Shown here one piece after another: positions 60,826-64,000 of a DNA stretch of 64,000 nt; within the stretch, counting starts at the first letter, position 1; each line of letters begins with the position of its first letter. The DNA is from Bacteroidales bacterium. Its GTDB lineage: Bacteria; Bacteroidota; Bacteroidia; Bacteroidales; F082. The notes under the pieces are model-generated. The model had not been told where the DNA came from and did no database searches. It was given only the letters and a program-made list of their open reading frames with translations. The translations under genes were made by a program, and so were the position numbers. The stretch spans positions 1 through 64,000 of the forward strand of contig JAGCCO010000035.1 of NCBI GenBank assembly GCA_017651645.1. The letters are read 5' to 3'.

Positions 60826-62517
60826 TCAAGGTCGACCCGCAACTCTAACTTCTACTGAATGATAGCTTGCTGAACAGGTGTATTCTTCACCTCTGAAAAT
60901 AAAAGTAAATACGGCAGTAGGAGAATGAATACCTGACCCAGGAACGTCAACTGTCCATTGTTGGGTTAGTCCAGCACCCAGGTCAGTGCCTAGAAGCACA
61001 ATATTTGCCCATTCCCCGCTTTCTCCATCTAACAATTGCACCGACTTGACTGTGATTGTCTCCGTACTCATATTGGAAACACCGAAAACTAAACGGCTCC
61101 CAGGTTCAATCAAGGTTCCACTGGAGGAAACATCACCTCCCCAATACCCTGCAACAACCCCGGAAGGAGAGCTAACCAGGACTGTTACCATACAAGATGC
61201 GGATAGGTTCCCCACCTGTGCTGTGATAACCGCCTGTCCAAAATCTAACGCCGTGATTCTTCCACCATCGACAGCAGCCACATCCGGATTAGAGGAATAC
61301 CACGTCACGTTTTTGTCAGTGGCGTCTTCCGGGAGTACCGTTGCTTCCAGAAGAGCGGTCTCTCCGACCGACAGCGTAAGTTTCTCTGAATTCAGGCTAA
61401 CTAATGTTACAGGAACAAAGACAGAAACGGCACAAGTGGCAGAAACTTTTCCAGCGGAAGCCGTAATGGTTGCAGTACCGCTATTGACGGCGGTTACCTG
61501 CCCATTCTGGTCGACCGTAGCAACAGAAGGATTATCACTGCTCCACTTGACAGTCTTGTCCGACGCATCGCTCGGAGACACCGTTGCCTTCAATGTTTCG
61601 GAAGCCCCTCTTGCCAAAGAAAGACTTGTCTTGTTGAGAACGACAGCCGATACGGGAATGTTCAGGCAATAAACGGAACAAGTCGCCGAAAAACCACCTG
61701 CCGATGCTGTGATTACAGCATCCCCGGCATCGACGGCTGTAACCCGGCCATTCTGATCGACAGAAGCGACGGAAGGATTGTTACTGCTCCACTTGACAGT
61801 CTTGTCCGTAGCATCATCCGGAGAAACTATCGCCGTCAACACCGCAACAGATCCTTTTGTCAGGAGAAGAAGGTTGTTATCAAGGCTGATTGACGTTACT
61901 GGAATGATGACATTAACAGAACAAGAAGCAGATAAGCCACCCGCAGAAGCAGTAATCGTGGCTTCACCCACACTGACAGCAGTAATAGTACCTTTTTGGT
62001 CAACACTTGCGACGGAGTCGTCGGAAGAGGTCCATCGAACGGCCTTATCTGTAGCATTATTCGGATCAACGGTAGCAGTAAGGGTGTGACTCTCTCCTCT
62101 GGTTAAATGAAGTGATGATTCCGTCAGACGGATGCCAGTAACCGCAATGACCTTGGCATATACGGTAACTTGGCATTTCGCCGTCTTCCCTCCATCTTCA
62201 GTCGTCGCAGTAATGGTGCCTTGGCCTAATGCAGGTTTGCCATTGATGAGGGTCGTAGGCGCTCCTTGCCTAAATGAAGATGTAATTTTGCCATTGGACA
62301 CCCGGATAGAAGGGTTGCTTGAGGTCCAATTCACCTGCTTGTTTGACGCGTCGCCAGGGGAAATGATAGCAGTAATCGTAACACTCTCTCCATCAACAAG
62401 CTCGACAGATGTTGGTTCCAGTGTAATCCCGGTGACGGGAATCGTATCCGACTGCTTATCGCAGGCCAGAACGAATGCAAATGACGCTAAAACGCCCAAA
62501 ATGGATCGACTTCTCAT
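60826..62517 (-). CDS. Lipoprotein with five Big_2 (bacterial Ig-like) repeats
   Basis: 563 residues. Signal peptide with lipobox FVLAC (Cys19). Then about five Big_2 units of 80-90 residues, each with a start like IPVTGITLEPTSVELVDGES, a middle DATDKTVKWSSNNPSVASVD and an end like AVITASAGGFSATCSV. The last 120 residues (GVVAGYWGGDVSSSGTLIEP) form a separate domain of unknown fold. Surface-exposed binding or spacer role is likely. The repeats differ by many substitutions, so this is not a recent expansion. Confidence 0.85.
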   Translation of the reverse strand: MRSRSILGVLASFAFVLACDKQSDTIPVTGITLEPTSVELVDGESVTITAIISPGDASNKQVNWTSSNPSIRVSNGKITSSFRQGAPTTLINGKPALGQGTITATTEDGGKTAKCQVTVYAKVIAVTGIRLTESSLHLTRGESHTLTATVDPNNATDKAVRWTSSDDSVASVDQKGTITAVSVGEATITASAGGLSASCSVNVIIPVTSISLDNNLLLLTKGSVAVLTAIVSPDDATDKTVKWSSNNPSVASVDQNGRVTAVDAGDAVITASAGGFSATCSVYCLNIPVSAVVLNKTSLSLARGASETLKATVSPSDASDKTVKWSSDNPSVATVDQNGQVTAVNSGTATITASAGKVSATCAVSVFVPVTLVSLNSEKLTLSVGETALLEATVLPEDATDKNVTWYSSNPDVAAVDGGRITALDFGQAVITAQVGNLSASCMVTVLVSSPSGVVAGYWGGDVSSSGTLIEPGSRLVFGVSNMSTETITVKSVQLLDGESGEWANIVLLGTDLGAGLTQQWTVDVPGSGIHSPTAVFTFIFRGEEYTCSASYHSVEVRVAGRP

Positions 62518-62544
62518 AATATAATTCTTATTCTATCCAATTTT

Positions 62545-62552
62545 CAAAGTTA
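62545..62552 (-). promoter_or_regulatory. Candidate -7 box for the Big_2 lipoprotein
   Basis: TAACTTTG on the minus strand matches TAnnTTTG, 27 bases before the ATG, with a TTG about 19 bases upstream. Confidence 0.55.
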
Positions 62553-62587
62553 CATCATTTTTCCTGTTATCCAAGGAGACTACCCAG

Positions 62588-62630
62588 ATTAAAGAAGAAA
62601 CCCCTCCGCCTTTTTGAGGTGAAGGGGTTC
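62588..62630 (-). terminator. Terminator after the VWA-like surface protein gene
   Basis: On the minus strand AACCCCTTC pairs with GGAGGGGTT (9 bp, one G-U) around an A-rich loop, followed by TTCTTCTTT. It lies about 28 bp after the stop codon and before the Big_2 promoter. Confidence 0.72.
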
Positions 62631-62657
62631 TACGTTCGTTTAATCGGTTAGATAATA

Positions 62658-64000
62658 TTATCTGCCGTTATTTTTTGAGTCCACGTATGTGGCGTTGCCG
62701 CTGCCGATGAAGTCATTCGTCGCCTTGCTCTCGGCGTGACGAATCTTCTTGTCGATACCTTCTTTCGGAGTATTATTGAACTTGAACGGGTTGGTGATCA
62801 GCTGATCCGTCCGGGTCGGAGTAATTGCCTCCGGGGTATAAGCCCAACTCCACGGCTCCTCGACGACCTGATAGATGTAATTCGGGTCGAGACCACGGAC
62901 TTTCACCAACGGTTCCTCCGTGTCAGACGTCTTCGTGAGGAAGACAGTGGTGACAGGCTCCCACGCCGTCGATTCAGGATTCGCCTTAGGGATCCTTTCG
63001 ATCCTGAACTTGGCACTTTCGCCCTTCTTCAGCCCTTGCTTCAAGATATGGATGTTGGCCGGGAGGTCGACTTTCGGAGGATCATATTTGATGATCGGAT
63101 CGAGGGTGCCGTCACCATCAAGGTCGGCATAGATACCCGAGCCGGGCTCATTCGAATCTGAATTAGGTCCGCCGACGGCCTCCGGGTCCATCTTGACCGG
63201 GATTTCGATGAGGACCTTGAATCCGCGTGCGACCCCATTCTCAAATCCGCAGAAGTTGCTGGCATAGTCAAAGCCCGTGACTTCGATCGTTTTATTATCA
63301 CTCTTAACGCTGACTGCAATCGCATTGTCGACGTCAAGTTCTTCATCTTCCCAGTCTATCGTACCATCAGGATTCTTGATAATCTTATGATACTTTGCAG
63401 TATTATCCGGGGCTTTGATAGGGGTACCAAACGTAAGGGCACCTGCCGTTCCACCTGTACAAGCCGCCGTATAAACCGTGATCTGGTCCGGATCCGCGCC
63501 ATTCGGCAGCATGAAGTTCGCTGAAACGATATCCATCACGGCAACGGTGGAACCGCCAAGGTCAGCATCGGAGCCACCGGATTCGCTGGCGATGGTCTCG
63601 AAGATATCGTTCAGTCCCTGTGCCGAAGTCGATGCAAAGGAATAATTCTTACCGTCGGTGTTTTGTGTGCCAACTGTTCCAGTTATTGATCCTTGTGTAT
63701 TCTCTAAGTACACTGCGTGATTATAATTCCACGAATTATCAAGAGTATCCCAATTGTTATTGTACCATCCCATATTGTTGGTACCGAGCCAGTTAGATGA
63801 GGTTTTTCCAAGATAGACTTGTGTTTGGTTAACCGGATTCGGAATGATGCTGACTGAATATACGCTGGATTTAATTCCCTTACTATCGTTAGCGAGGTTC
63901 TTAATCTGATTGGCATAATAGATAGTCGCGTTCGCAGTGCGGAATGCATCCTCTCGATAAGAGACATTATTTCCCCATGCACCACCATTAAATGTGTTGG
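62658..64000 (-). CDS. VWA-like surface protein, 3' part (5' end beyond window)
   Basis: The frame stays open to the window edge, giving at least 447 residues; the internal ATG at 63773 is not a true start. The visible N-terminal part (ATIYYANQIKNLANDSKGIK, SSVYSVSIIPNP) and GLNDIFETIASESGGSDADL resemble the second half of a VWA domain. The middle and C-terminal parts (NIHILKQGLKKGESAKFRIE, VRGLDPNYIYQVVEEPWSW) look like Cna-B/SpaA-type beta-domains. A surface adhesin or fimbria-associated protein is likely. MIDAS residues would be outside the window. Confidence 0.6.
   Translation of the reverse strand, partial: NTFNGGAWGNNVSYREDAFRTANATIYYANQIKNLANDSKGIKSSVYSVSIIPNPVNQTQVYLGKTSSNWLGTNNMGWYNNNWDTLDNSWNYNHAVYLENTQGSITGTVGTQNTDGKNYSFASTSAQGLNDIFETIASESGGSDADLGGSTVAVMDIVSANFMLPNGADPDQITVYTAACTGGTAGALTFGTPIKAPDNTAKYHKIIKNPDGTIDWEDEELDVDNAIAVSVKSDNKTIEVTGFDYASNFCGFENGVARGFKVLIEIPVKMDPEAVGGPNSDSNEPGSGIYADLDGDGTLDPIIKYDPPKVDLPANIHILKQGLKKGESAKFRIERIPKANPESTAWEPVTTVFLTKTSDTEEPLVKVRGLDPNYIYQVVEEPWSWAYTPEAITPTRTDQLITNPFKFNNTPKEGIDKKIRHAESKATNDFIGSGNATYVDSKNNGR

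Noticed and set aside
63704..63988. Small separate gene at the window end
   Set aside because: The frame of the VWA-like protein stays open to the edge and reads as family-like sequence; the small frame overlaps it out of phase.

Overview
The window comes from a member of the Bacteroidales (phylum Bacteroidota). Evidence: promoter -7 boxes of the TAnnTTTG type, a UpxY-like NusG paralogue, a BY-kinase/Wza pair of Bacteroides capsule type, signal peptides and lipoboxes of Bacteroidota style, and little Shine-Dalgarno signal. I cannot fix the genus; base composition is fairly GC-rich in the housekeeping part, which fits an uncultured gut or rumen lineage as well as a named one.

Region 1 (1-3.25 kb, plus strand): the 3' part of miaB, then glpK and glpF, a glycerol uptake and phosphorylation pair. 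A strong hairpin terminator follows, then about 350 bp of tandem and palindromic repeats. Region 2 (3.6-7.0 kb, minus strand): an LEA-like lipoprotein, a SPOR-domain protein and rpoN in one operon, preceded by an AraC-type regulator. AraC is divergent from a upxY-like antiterminator gene, and both -7 boxes lie only a few bases from the start codons.

Region 3 (7.46-59.3 kb): about 50 consecutive minus-strand genes, many overlapping by 1 or 4 bases, forming one very large surface-polysaccharide locus. Read in the direction of transcription it holds: the WbpD/WbpE pair for a 3-amino uronic acid; a sugar transferase; the ABC permease Wzm; a visibly AT-richer block with a TagF-like phosphotransferase, acyltransferases, three LicD proteins, a TagD-like cytidylyltransferase, an SDR and UDP-galactopyranose mutase; the ATPase Wzt; a Fuc4N module (WecF-like transferase, ATP-grasp ligase, WecE); a QueC-like PP-loop enzyme; glycosyltransferases and acetyltransferases; a GT-C-like membrane protein; a CapK/ATP-grasp/ATP-grasp/LicD run; an amidotransferase-fold lipoprotein; an opine-synthase-like dehydrogenase; further modifying enzymes; WecC; two tandem MBOAT/SGNH O-acylation cassettes; WecB; and last Wza, the Wzz-Wzc tyrosine kinase, WlbA/WbpB and a nucleotidyltransferase-fold protein. 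The predicted product is an acidic, heavily acylated polysaccharide carrying phospho-alditol-like and perhaps amino-acid-like substituents, exported by an ABC transporter. No Wzx flippase was recognised.

Region 4 (59.4-64 kb, minus strand): an OmpA-family porin with a near-consensus promoter, a lipoprotein of five Big_2 repeats, and the 3' part of a VWA-like surface protein that runs off the window. A dispersed palindromic repeat occurs between genes and also, in frame, inside wecB. No rRNA, tRNA, CRISPR array or insertion sequence was seen.
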